This document shows positions 16,991 to 24,216 of a DNA stretch of 53,500 bases, one piece after another. The notes beneath the pieces were generated by a model. It worked only from the letters and a program-made list of their open reading frames with translations, was not told the origin of the DNA and did not search any database. The DNA comes from an uncultured Eubacteriales bacterium (GTDB lineage: Bacteria > Bacillota > Clostridia > Lachnospirales > Lachnospiraceae): positions 1 through 53,500 of the forward strand of contig URND01000007.1 in assembly GCA_900549105.1 (NCBI GenBank), given 5' to 3'. The translations under genes were made by a program, and so were the position numbers. The stretch's first letter is position 1, and each line of letters starts with the position of its first letter.

Positions 16991-18724
16991 TTAAACCATC
17001 GTTGCAATTAATGCATCCAATGCCTTGCTGACTTCCGCAGATTTTTCATCGGCATCTGCCAGGGACGTGCCTTTAATTCCATAATAGAATTTAATCTTCG
17101 GCTCTGTTCCCGAAGGCCGTACGCAAATCCATGCATCATCCGTCAGATCATAATAAAGCACGTTGGAACTTGGCAGCCCGGTCGGCTTAACTTCACCGGT
17201 CTGAATATTGATGATTTCATCTTTCTTATAATCCCGCGCAGAAACTACGGACATGCCGGCAATTTCCTTCGGCGGATTAGTACGCAGCGTTTCCATAATA
17301 GACTGGATTTTTGCCAGCCCTTCAATACCGGATAAGGAAATGGATTTCACATCATCCTTATAATATCCGTATTTTTCATACATGTCCACCATGGCATCCC
17401 AGAGAGTCTTACCCTGCGTCTTATAAAATGCAGCGGCTTCGCAAAGAGCCATCGTTGCCACAATCGCATCTTTATCCCGGGCATGGGTTCCAATCAGACA
17501 GCCGTAGCTCTCTTCAAAGCCGAAAAGATAAGTTCCTTTTCCGCTTGTCTCAAAACCGAGAATCTGCTGTCCGATGTATTTGAAACCTGTCAGGCACTCA
17601 ATCAGCCGAATATCATAACCTTTGGCAATGGCATCCGCCATATTGGTTGTTACAATCGTTTTAATGAGCGCGCCGTCTTCCGGGAGACTGCCCTTCAAAG
17701 CCTTTATCTGGCCAATCGTATATTCAGCCAAAAGACAGCCGGACATATTGCCTGTCAGATTATGGTATTCACCGTCTTTATCTTTCACACGGACACCCAA
17801 ACGGTCTGCATCCGGATCCGTTGCCAAAACCAAATCCGCGTCCACTTCCTTCGCCAGCTTCAGGCCGAGCACGAAAGCCTCGTCGGCTTCCGGATTCGGA
17901 TAGCTGACTGTCGGGAATTCACCATCCGGCAATTCCTGCTCAGGAACTACATAAACATTTTCAAATCCAAGCTCTTTTAAAATCCGGCGGGCCGGGATAT
18001 TTCCCGTGCCATGAAGCGGTGTATAGACAATCTTTAAGTCTTTGCCCATGGCCTCAATAGCCTCCGGATGTTTTACCTGCTCTTTCAGACGGGCAATGTA
18101 TTTATCGTCAATATCCTTGCCGATAATCGTGCAGAGACCGGCTTTAACCGCTTCCTCTTTATCCATTGTCCGAACATCGTTATAATCGGTAACCGCCTGA
18201 ACCTCAGCCATAATTCCGCTGTCATGAGGCGGAGTGATCTGAGCGCCGTCCTCCCAATATACTTTATATCCGTTGTACTCCGGCGGATTGTGGCTTGCCG
18301 TAATATTAATTCCGGCGATACAGCCCAATTCCCGCACAGCAAAGGATAATTCCGGCGTTGGTCTTAAAGACTCGAACAGATAGGCTTTAATGCCGTTGGC
18401 CGCCAGACAGAGAGCTGCTTCTGCCGCAAATTCCGGCGACATGCGCCGTGAATCGAAAGCAATCGCTACGCCCTTGGATTCTCCATTCTGTTTCTTTATG
18501 TAGTTTGCTAACCCCTGGGTTGTCTTACGCACAGTATAGATATTCATCCGGTTTGTACCTGCTCCGATAATGCCCCGAAGACCTGCCGTACCAAACTCCA
18601 AATCCTTATAAAAACGTTCTTTAATCTCATTATCATCTGCTTTAATGCCTTCCAGTTCTGCCTTGGTCCCCTCATCAAAATATGGGTTTGCCAGCCAGGA
18701 CTCATATATCTCCTTGTAATCCAT
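16991..18724 (-). CDS. pgcA: Phosphoglucomutase/phosphomannomutase (alpha-phosphohexomutase)
   Basis: Interconverts glucose-1- and glucose-6-phosphate (or the mannose forms) through a phosphoserine. Visible: GTAGLRG near 45, active-site S144 in TASHNPPEYNGY, the metal loop ATDPDADRLGV, the sugar-specificity loop GFEESYG and the phosphate-binding RPSGTEPK near the C-terminus. The length of 577 residues fits the long PgcA/PGM2-like group. It links glycolysis to glycogen, cell-wall sugars and glycolipids. A TATAAT at about 18766-18771 on the minus strand may be its -10 box, without a clear -35. Own terminator downstream. Confidence 0.93.
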   Translation of the reverse strand: MDYKEIYESWLANPYFDEGTKAELEGIKADDNEIKERFYKDLEFGTAGLRGIIGAGTNRMNIYTVRKTTQGLANYIKKQNGESKGVAIAFDSRRMSPEFAAEAALCLAANGIKAYLFESLRPTPELSFAVRELGCIAGINITASHNPPEYNGYKVYWEDGAQITPPHDSGIMAEVQAVTDYNDVRTMDKEEAVKAGLCTIIGKDIDDKYIARLKEQVKHPEAIEAMGKDLKIVYTPLHGTGNIPARRILKELGFENVYVVPEQELPDGEFPTVSYPNPEADEAFVLGLKLAKEVDADLVLATDPDADRLGVRVKDKDGEYHNLTGNMSGCLLAEYTIGQIKALKGSLPEDGALIKTIVTTNMADAIAKGYDIRLIECLTGFKYIGQQILGFETSGKGTYLFGFEESYGCLIGTHARDKDAIVATMALCEAAAFYKTQGKTLWDAMVDMYEKYGYYKDDVKSISLSGIEGLAKIQSIMETLRTNPPKEIAGMSVVSARDYKKDEIINIQTGEVKPTGLPSSNVLYYDLTDDAWICVRPSGTEPKIKFYYGIKGTSLADADEKSAEVSKALDALIATMV

Positions 18725-18821
18725 TGGAATCTCCTCCTTATAATTTCAAATCTCTGTGTGCTTCTATTATACCCGATTCCTCACAAAAATGCACTATTTT
18801 TTTAAAAATTTTACCTGATTT

Positions 18822-19838
18822 TTAGACAAATTGTCCGATTTTCTTGCAAAAACTATCTATTTCAGCCAAAAATCTATTTCTTTCGTTTTTTTCCCGAATC
18901 AGCTTATTCAGCTTATCCATATTCTGGGCCGACATCCAGCTCTTTCTCGAATTCTGATAGCGATTGGCTATCTTCCAGAATTTTTCCGGAAAAACCATCA
19001 TTCCATAGAGGCAGCGCGCCTGCCTGTAATTTAACGGCAGCACCCGGTGATAGGTTTTGAGCATTGCCATTCCAAGCCCCGTATTCCAATGATTTTTCTC
19101 CAGTATTTTCCGCATGAAAACGTACAAATCATAAATTTGAAGTTCCATGTGCATATGGTCAAAGCGGACAAGGGCTATTTCTCCCTGGGTCATCAAAATA
19201 TTGTGCTGCGTGTAATCCCCATGGCACATTCGCTGTTCCCCGCAGTTCTGCCCATACAGCTCCATATATCCCGCCTCAGAAAGAATCTCCTGGGCTCCGG
19301 CTCCCGCCTCGTCAAACTCCTGATAAAATTCCATGAATCTCCGGTCAAAGGCGTTTTTCTGCTTTTTTCGGCAAATATAATTTCGGATAGTTTTCAGCTC
19401 CCGGCGGCGGCGGCCCATTTCATCCAAAAGGTTCCCCTGGGAAAACACCTCATCAATTTCCCCGCTTCGCGTTATATCATGAAGCCCCTTATGCAGGGCG
19501 GCCATATGGACTACCGCCCTTAAAATCTCTTCCCTGTCTCTTGTACTGCACTCCCGGCCCCCATACCAGTCTGTCAGAACATAATTTTGTCCATCTTCAT
19601 CCGGCGTCAAAAAACTCCCCTCCTGATTGGCAACAAACTGGTCTATGTATACATATCCGCGCTCTCTGAGACAGGCCTTCGCCATCATTTCCCATTGAAG
19701 GTGCTTCGGCGACCCGTGGTATATACGGAACAGCTTCAACCCCTGCTCCGTATCGCAGAGCCAGGCTCCCCGCCCCCGATAAAGACGTCTGATTTCCAAA
19801 TGATAACACTCTAACAGCTCTCTGATTTTTTCTTCCAA
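18822..19838 (-). CDS. CotS-family spore coat protein (kinase-like fold)
   Basis: A 338-residue member of the CotS/YsxE-type aminoglycoside-phosphotransferase-like family found in spore coats. The kinase catalytic-loop motif is present (MCHGDYTQHNILM) with a later VRFDHMHME in place of the usual IDFD metal motif, so catalysis is plausible but not certain. Start is a TTG at 19838, 8 bases after GGGAGGG. That ribosome site lies in the 3' arm of a long inverted repeat (19846-19895), which could hide it. asnA lies upstream in the same direction. Confidence 0.82.
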   Translation of the reverse strand: MEEKIRELLECYHLEIRRLYRGRGAWLCDTEQGLKLFRIYHGSPKHLQWEMMAKACLRERGYVYIDQFVANQEGSFLTPDEDGQNYVLTDWYGGRECSTRDREEILRAVVHMAALHKGLHDITRSGEIDEVFSQGNLLDEMGRRRRELKTIRNYICRKKQKNAFDRRFMEFYQEFDEAGAGAQEILSEAGYMELYGQNCGEQRMCHGDYTQHNILMTQGEIALVRFDHMHMELQIYDLYVFMRKILEKNHWNTGLGMAMLKTYHRVLPLNYRQARCLYGMMVFPEKFWKIANRYQNSRKSWMSAQNMDKLNKLIREKNERNRFLAEIDSFCKKIGQFV

Positions 19839-19845
19839 AAGAAAT

Positions 19846-19895
19846 CCCTCCCAGATATGTTAAAAGACAGTTTCTATTTAACATATGAGGGAGGG
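19846..19895 (-). promoter_or_regulatory. Inverted repeat covering the cotS-family gene's ribosome site
   Basis: Arms 19846-19864 and 19877-19895 pair over 10 bp, two mismatches and 7 bp, with a 12-base loop. On the minus-strand transcript the 3' arm ends in the GGGAGGG that serves the TTG start at 19838. It may hold translation down, or act as a weak terminator for asnA, since ATTTCTTTT follows. Confidence 0.6.
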
Positions 19896-19940
19896 GTTCA
19901 TCATATGACCTGAATACTTTTCGGTATAAAAGACCCGGCC

Positions 19941-20951
19941 TTACAGGAGATGGACGCCCTGGCTTTCCAGCGCCTCAACCACTTCATCCGGCCATACGGA
20001 AGCAATCACTTCACCAATGTGGGCTTTTCTCAAATAAAACATACAGATTCGAGCCTGACCAATGCCGCCGCCAATCGTATACGGCAGTTCGCCATTCAGC
20101 AATGCTTTATGGAACATTAAGTCTTTCCGTTCCACACAGCCCCGGACTTCAAGCTGGCGCATTAAGGCATCCTCATCAACTCGAATACCCATGGAGGACA
20201 ACTCAAAAGCGGTGTCCAGAAGCGGATAATAGACAAGGATATCTCCGTTTAATTCCCAGTCATCATAATCCGGCGCCCGGCCATCGTGAATCTCGCCGGA
20301 ACCGAGGGCCCCGCCGATTTTCATAAGAAATACCGCGCCCCTGAGACGCACGATTTCACGTTCTCTTTCCTTTGGCGTCAAATCGGGATACATATCCTCC
20401 AGCTCCTGGGTCGTTATAAATGAAATTTCCGACGGCAGCATTTCCTCGATATATTCATACTGAATCGCCATATACTTTTCCGTGTTTTTCAACGCCTTAT
20501 AAACTTTTTTTACAACGGCTTTCAGCGTTTCTTCATTGCGCTCCTCTTTATCGATAATGCGCTCCCAATCCCACTGGTCCACCAAAATAGAATGAAGATG
20601 ATCCGTATCCTCATCACGGCGGATGGCATACATATCCGCATAAAGGCCCTCGCCATGCTTAAAGCCATAACGTTTTAAGGCAAAACGCTTCCACTTCGCC
20701 AGAGAATGGACGATTTCCACCTCCCGGTCCTCCTGTTCCCGAACGCCGAAATGTACCGGCCGCTCCACACCGTTTAAAGTATCATTCAAACCACTTTCCG
20801 GATATACAAAAAACGGAGCTGACACACGGGTCAGATTCAATTGTCTGGCCAGCTCTTTTTCAAAAAAGTCTTTTACACATTTAATCGCAATCTCGGTTTC
20901 CCGAATATTCAGAGGGGATTCATAGCCCTCCGGTACCCACATTGGATTCAT
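19941..20951 (-). CDS. asnA: Aspartate--ammonia ligase (asparagine synthetase A)
   Basis: Makes asparagine from aspartate, ammonia and ATP; a class II aminoacyl-tRNA-synthetase-like enzyme. Recognised by the N-terminal region (IRETEIAIKCVKDFF), VSAPFFV, LNGVERPV, LHSILVDQWDWE, and the C-terminal GGGIGQARICM motif. From 20951 it is 336 residues, near the family norm. The ATG at 20951 follows GGTGAG; an upstream ATG at 20969 is also in frame. A stronger site upstream drives a short overlapping ORF (20920-20991), which may couple translation. Confidence 0.94.
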   Translation of the reverse strand: MNPMWVPEGYESPLNIRETEIAIKCVKDFFEKELARQLNLTRVSAPFFVYPESGLNDTLNGVERPVHFGVREQEDREVEIVHSLAKWKRFALKRYGFKHGEGLYADMYAIRRDEDTDHLHSILVDQWDWERIIDKEERNEETLKAVVKKVYKALKNTEKYMAIQYEYIEEMLPSEISFITTQELEDMYPDLTPKEREREIVRLRGAVFLMKIGGALGSGEIHDGRAPDYDDWELNGDILVYYPLLDTAFELSSMGIRVDEDALMRQLEVRGCVERKDLMFHKALLNGELPYTIGGGIGQARICMFYLRKAHIGEVIASVWPDEVVEALESQGVHLL

Positions 20952-20991
20952 ACTTCTCACCACAGTCATTTCCTGTATTGCCTAACTGCAT
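20920..20991 (-). CDS. Possible 23-codon upstream ORF overlapping the asnA start
   Basis: An ATG at 20991 follows a strong GGAAGGAAGGAG and opens a 23-residue frame (MQLGNTGNDCGEK...) that ends in TGA at 20920, 31 bases inside asnA in another frame. It has no Asn or Asp run that would suggest attenuation. It may be a coupling leader or chance. Confidence 0.3.
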   Translation of the reverse strand: MQLGNTGNDCGEKYESNVGTGGL

Positions 20992-21019
20992 GCTCCTTCC
21001 TTCCAATTTCTACCTTCCT

Positions 21020-21049
21020 ATTATAGTTTATATTCGGTAAAAGTATCAA
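21020..21049 (-). promoter_or_regulatory. Sigma-70-type promoter of asnA
   Basis: On the minus strand TTGATA (21044-21049) and TATAAT (21020-21025) are 18 bases apart, about 70 bases before the asnA start. Confidence 0.6.
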
Positions 21050-21062
21050 GTCATTTTATAAT

Positions 21063-21099
21063 TTAATGCACAATTGCATACATTGCAAAACTGCATTGG
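21063..21099 (+). promoter_or_regulatory. Putative activator-binding region upstream of the MaoC gene
   Basis: Contains the inverted repeat ATGCA-N4-TGCAT (21066-21079) and further TTGCA/TGCAT half-sites at 82-87 and 92-96 of the same line, about 65-100 bases before the -24 element. The same ATGCA-N4-TGCAT arrangement occurs upstream of the acyl-CoA dehydrogenase operon. Likely binding sites for the sigma-54 activator encoded at 22654-24075; inferred. Confidence 0.5.
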
Positions 21100-21161
21100 T
21101 TTTTTCTTCTATAATGTCTCAAAAAGCCTTGTTTTTACTGTCTTTTTTTTAACAAAAAAAT

Positions 21162-21177
21162 TGGCACGATAATTGCT
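21162..21177 (+). promoter_or_regulatory. Sigma-54 (-24/-12) promoter of the MaoC hydratase gene
   Basis: TGGCACGATAATTGCT matches the RpoN consensus: GG at 21163-21164, then exactly 10 bases, then GC at 21175-21176. Transcription would begin near 21188, leaving a leader of about 27 bases with an AAAGGAGG site before the ATG at 21215. Confidence 0.85.
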
Positions 21178-21214
21178 GTATTATTAGGGTGAATAAGAAA
21201 AGGAGGCTATTAAT

Positions 21215-21631
21215 ATGAAGGGTTTTACAATTAAAGATTTATCTATTGGGCAGGAAGCCAGCTTCACAAAAACTATCAGTGAAACAGATGTTTACTTATT
21301 TGCCGGCATCACAGGCGATATCAATCCAGCACACTTAAATGAAGAATATGCTAAAAACACATTCTTCAAAGGCCGTATTGCACACGGTATGCTTTCCGCT
21401 GGTTTAATCTCCGCTGTACTTGGCGTACATATGCCTGGTCCTGGAACTATTTATTTAAGCCAGACTCTGAACTTCCTGGCTCCAGTTCGCATGGGCGACA
21501 CAATCACAGCAACAGGTAAAGTTGTTGAAATGATTCCTGAAAAGAACAGAGTTAAAATCGAAACTATCTGTACAAACCAGGATGGCGTTGTTGTTACCAA
21601 GGGCGAAGCTATGGTAATGCCACCTAAGTAA
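21215..21631 (+). CDS. MaoC-family (R)-specific enoyl-CoA hydratase
   Basis: A hot-dog-fold hydratase of 138 residues that adds water to, or removes it from, short 2-enoyl/(R)-3-hydroxyacyl-CoA. The catalytic dyad is present in TGDINPAHLNEEYA (D35 and H40), and FKGRIAHGML is the family's second hallmark. The size matches PhaJ-type single-domain enzymes. It is alone on the plus strand, behind a sigma-54 promoter and ended by a strong terminator. Its promoter pattern ties it to the CoA-transferase/Etf/acyl-CoA dehydrogenase operon on the other strand. Natural substrate is inferred to be short (3-hydroxybutyryl- or similar CoA). Confidence 0.9.
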   Translation: MKGFTIKDLSIGQEASFTKTISETDVYLFAGITGDINPAHLNEEYAKNTFFKGRIAHGMLSAGLISAVLGVHMPGPGTIYLSQTLNFLAPVRMGDTITATGKVVEMIPEKNRVKIETICTNQDGVVVTKGEAMVMPPK

Positions 21632-21696
21632 AATGGGGACATATTCAAAGGGCAGCATGTAGGACTTCCCCTCTTAAATTGAAGTTTTACTTGCAT

Positions 21697-21734
21697 GAAG
21701 CGGCATCGTTCGTACCAGACGATGCCGCTTTTTA
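21697..21734 (+). terminator. Intrinsic terminator of the MaoC gene
   Basis: Inverted repeat aagcggcatcgt / acgatgccgctt followed by TTT on the plus strand, about 65 bases after the stop codon. Confidence 0.88.
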
Positions 21735-21803
21735 GTGTCTGTTCGGGCCTGCCGTATGTCAGATACATCACATGTATGCGAAAAATCCGAGAGGGTATAT
21801 TTT

Positions 21804-22094
21804 TTAGTTTGACACTTCTATAACATTCAATTTGCCGCCCTGCATACATATCTGAAAATTTCTGTCATTCTCATTTTCCCCCAATCGAATGACATTGTAG
21901 AACATTCTCCGGTATTTCTGGCGGTTAATCTGAATATTCATCGAGAATTGAATCATGTGGTCATTTCCATCCACCTTTTGTCTTAAACTGCTTCCATTCG
22001 CCAGCTCACCGCATTTGACACCATCTATATAAACTTCCAAAAGGGCTGTACTTCCAATAAAAAAATTAACTCGTTCCAGCTTAATGGTCCGCAT
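21804..22094 (-). CDS. Small protein of unknown function (PEGA-like pattern)
   Basis: A 96-residue protein with no clear signal or membrane segment. The pattern LLEVYIDGVKCGELANGS followed by a G-x-D-H-x-I segment recalls PEGA-type beta domains, but the match is by eye only. Ribosome site GGAGCGAGG precedes the ATG. Its leader holds a run of nine G residues (plus-strand C at 22114-22122). It is divergent from the small XRE regulator, which may control it. Confidence 0.6.
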   Translation of the reverse strand: MRTIKLERVNFFIGSTALLEVYIDGVKCGELANGSSLRQKVDGNDHMIQFSMNIQINRQKYRRMFYNVIRLGENENDRNFQICMQGGKLNVIEVSN

Positions 22095-22113
22095 TTTTCC
22101 TCGCTCCTTTCTA

Positions 22114-22122
22114 CCCCCCCCC
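22114..22122 (-). repeat. Homopolymer run of nine G in the leader of the small protein gene
   Basis: Nine consecutive C on the plus strand, 20 bases before the ATG at 22094. Such tracts can change length by slippage and so alter expression; also a spot where sequencing errors arise. Confidence 0.6.
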
Positions 22123-22161
22123 TAAAAATTTTATAATAACTTATTCCATTTGTCAAATCAA

Positions 22162-22196
22162 AATATCTTTTTGATAATGTAATATCTTTCTGATTA
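22162..22196 (+). promoter_or_regulatory. Tandem 16-bp direct repeats upstream of the XRE regulator
   Basis: aatatctttttgataa (22162-22177) and aatatctttctgatta (22181-22196) repeat with a 19-bp period, just upstream of a TATAAT at 22203-22208. They could be autoregulatory operators for the XRE protein and also govern the divergent gene. Confidence 0.45.
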
Positions 22197-22224
22197 TTTT
22201 ATTATAATTAAGAAGGAGGCCATT

Positions 22225-22512
22225 ATGATTGCTGAAAAAATCAAAATGCTAAGAAATGCAAATAATATGACCCAATCTGAACTGGCTAGAAAATTAAACA
22301 TCACTCGAAGCAGTGTCAATGCCTGGGAAATGGGTATCTCAATCCCTTCGACTACCTTTATTGTCGAACTGGCACAACTCTTTCGAGTTTCAACGGATTA
22401 TCTACTGGGTTTGCCGACCCACAATTCCATCGACATTTCCACACTGAATGAAACAGAAGTCGCTATTATTTATAGTTTAATCCGATACTTTAATCAAAGC
22501 AAAAAGAGCTGA
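22225..22512 (+). CDS. Small XRE-family helix-turn-helix regulator
   Basis: A 95-residue DNA-binding protein. The Cro/CI-type HTH spans about 5-62 (MTQSELARKLNITRSSVNAWEMGISIPS) and the common DYLLGLP end of this subfamily follows. The C-terminal 30 residues are a short helical tail. AAGGAGG precedes the ATG. Its last codons and stop lie inside a long hairpin (22503-22583). Target is unknown; direct repeats in its own promoter and the divergent small gene are candidates. Confidence 0.88.
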   Translation: MIAEKIKMLRNANNMTQSELARKLNITRSSVNAWEMGISIPSTTFIVELAQLFRVSTDYLLGLPTHNSIDISTLNETEVAIIYSLIRYFNQSKKS

Positions 22513-22583
22513 AAAGATAATTCTGCGGTTAATGCGCCTTTATTCGCATTGGCCGCAGACAATCCATATCTTTTCAGCTCTTT
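22503..22583. terminator. Long two-part hairpin between convergent genes
   Basis: A perfect 17-bp outer stem (22503-22519 with 22567-22583) encloses a 14-bp inner stem (22523-22536 with 22545-22558, two G-T pairs) and an 8-base loop. On the minus strand TTTTTGCTTT follows, so it should end the sigma-54 activator transcript; it also closes the XRE gene. Confidence 0.75.
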
Positions 22584-22653
22584 CGCCCCGTTTATTCAAC
22601 CTGACACGGTTTTGAGATTTTTATTTATAGAAAACCATTATTTATAGAAAAAA

Positions 22654-24075
22654 CTATTTATCATAACTTATATTATACTTCGCCATCTTTCGTGAAATGG
22701 TGGACTGATTCACCTTGAGAACCTCAGCCGCACTCTTGCCGCTGGCGTCGTGCCGCACAACCGACTCGATAATCTGCTTCTCAAAGGTATTCAGGTTGTC
22801 CTCCAGGCTCATCCGGCTATCATAATGACACCCGGTAATCCCATCGCCGTTTTGATTCGAAGGAATCATCAACTGGCCGTCCAGCATCTGAGGCGGTATT
22901 TTTTTTATACAGTACACGGAAGATGCGCTGATCAAAACAATTCGTTCCACAAAATTTTTCAATTCCCGGACATTGCCCGGCCATGAATAATTCTTTAATA
23001 TGTTCATAACCTCCGGCGCAAAGGTTTTTTCCCTTCCATATTTTTTACAATATTTATTCAGGAAATAATCAATCAGCGGTTCAATATCACTCGGGCGTTC
23101 CCGCAAAGGCGGAATAAGAGCCGGAATGACATTCAAACGATAATATAAATCCGCACGGAAAGTTTTTTTCTTGATACACTCGCTCAAATCTTCATTTGTA
23201 GCGGCAATCAGGCGGAAATCAATCCGTTTTGGCCGGTCTGAGCCAATCCGCTGCACCATTTTTGTCTCAATCGTTCTCAAAATTTTCCCCTGAAGCGCCA
23301 AAGGCAGGGAGTTAATTTCATCCAAAAACAGTGTCGATTCATTGGCCGTCTCAATAAGACCCTTTTTGCCGCTGCCCAATGCACCGGTAAAAGCGCCTTT
23401 TTCATAGCCGAATAATTCGGATTCCAGAAGGGTTTCCGGGAAAGCGGCACAATTGATGCGGACCATCTCTTTATCCCTGCGCTCGCTCATCTCATGAATA
23501 TACTCAGCTAAAACTTCTTTACCTGTCCCCGACTCTCCCTGAATCAGAATATTGGCATCCGTTGACGCCACATTATTCATAACCCGGATTAAATCGGACA
23601 TCTGAGGACTATTATATACTAACAGCTTATTATCTGACGCACTTTTATTTTCAATCTCTTTAACCGCCTGATACTTATTCAGCGCATCATAATAATAGCC
23701 GATGAGTTCTTCCATATCTCTCATAACACCGATAATATACTGGATTTCACCCTTATCATTGATAATCGGCATCTGAGATACCATCTGCATCTGTTCCTTG
23801 CCATGGCTGTTAAAAATTCTCTGGCACATGACGACTTCTTTTTTGTGTTCGTATACGTTGCGGGAAATTACATAATCTATCAATCCATCATCATACATGT
23901 CAAATACATTGTAGCGAAGCAGCCGGTCTCTGGGAAGGTCAAATTTCTTAATCATTGCATAATTGACATAAATCATATTCCCTTTATCATCCAGAACATA
24001 AAGCGCATCCGGCATATTGTCGAAAACATCTTCATAAAATTCATATTTTTCTTCGATGGTTTTTACTTTTTCCAT
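22654..24075 (-). CDS. Sigma-54-dependent transcriptional activator with PAS sensor
   Basis: A 473-residue enhancer-binding protein. An N-terminal PAS domain (about 12-125) likely senses a small ligand or redox cue. The AAA+ domain (about 152-385) has Walker A GESGTGKE at 180-187, the sigma-54-contacting GAFTGA loop at 227-232, and Walker B TLFLDEI at 248-254. A Fis-type HTH ends the protein (SAAEVLKVNQSTISRKMAKY). All motifs needed to drive RpoN promoters are intact. It lies between two sigma-54 promoters and downstream of the GntP gene, separated from it by a hairpin. It is the likely activator of this local regulon; rpoN itself is not in the window. Confidence 0.93.
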   Translation of the reverse strand: MEKVKTIEEKYEFYEDVFDNMPDALYVLDDKGNMIYVNYAMIKKFDLPRDRLLRYNVFDMYDDGLIDYVISRNVYEHKKEVVMCQRIFNSHGKEQMQMVSQMPIINDKGEIQYIIGVMRDMEELIGYYYDALNKYQAVKEIENKSASDNKLLVYNSPQMSDLIRVMNNVASTDANILIQGESGTGKEVLAEYIHEMSERRDKEMVRINCAAFPETLLESELFGYEKGAFTGALGSGKKGLIETANESTLFLDEINSLPLALQGKILRTIETKMVQRIGSDRPKRIDFRLIAATNEDLSECIKKKTFRADLYYRLNVIPALIPPLRERPSDIEPLIDYFLNKYCKKYGREKTFAPEVMNILKNYSWPGNVRELKNFVERIVLISASSVYCIKKIPPQMLDGQLMIPSNQNGDGITGCHYDSRMSLEDNLNTFEKQIIESVVRHDASGKSAAEVLKVNQSTISRKMAKYNISYDK

Positions 24076-24142
24076 GAAAATCCCCTTGTCTTTAACTGTC
24101 CGATTTCAATTTTCAGACAGTCTGCTCACTTCTAAACAGCAC

Positions 24143-24177
24143 GATACACTCCTTTTTATGATAAAAAGGAGTGTATC
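24143..24177 (-). terminator. Hairpin after the GntP permease gene
   Basis: Perfect 15-bp inverted repeat gatacactccttttt / aaaaaggagtgtatc with a 5-base loop, 40 bases after the permease stop. No long T run follows on the minus strand, so it may be a terminator or a transcript-end protecting hairpin before the activator gene. Confidence 0.65.
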
Positions 24178-24216
24178 TTAATCATAACTTATTTTGATTT
24201 TATAATCAATAACAAA

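Noticed and set aside
20952..21060. T-box or asparagine-type leader before asnA
   Set aside because: No T-box core sequence or terminator-antiterminator pair was found; only a sigma-70 promoter and a short overlapping ORF.
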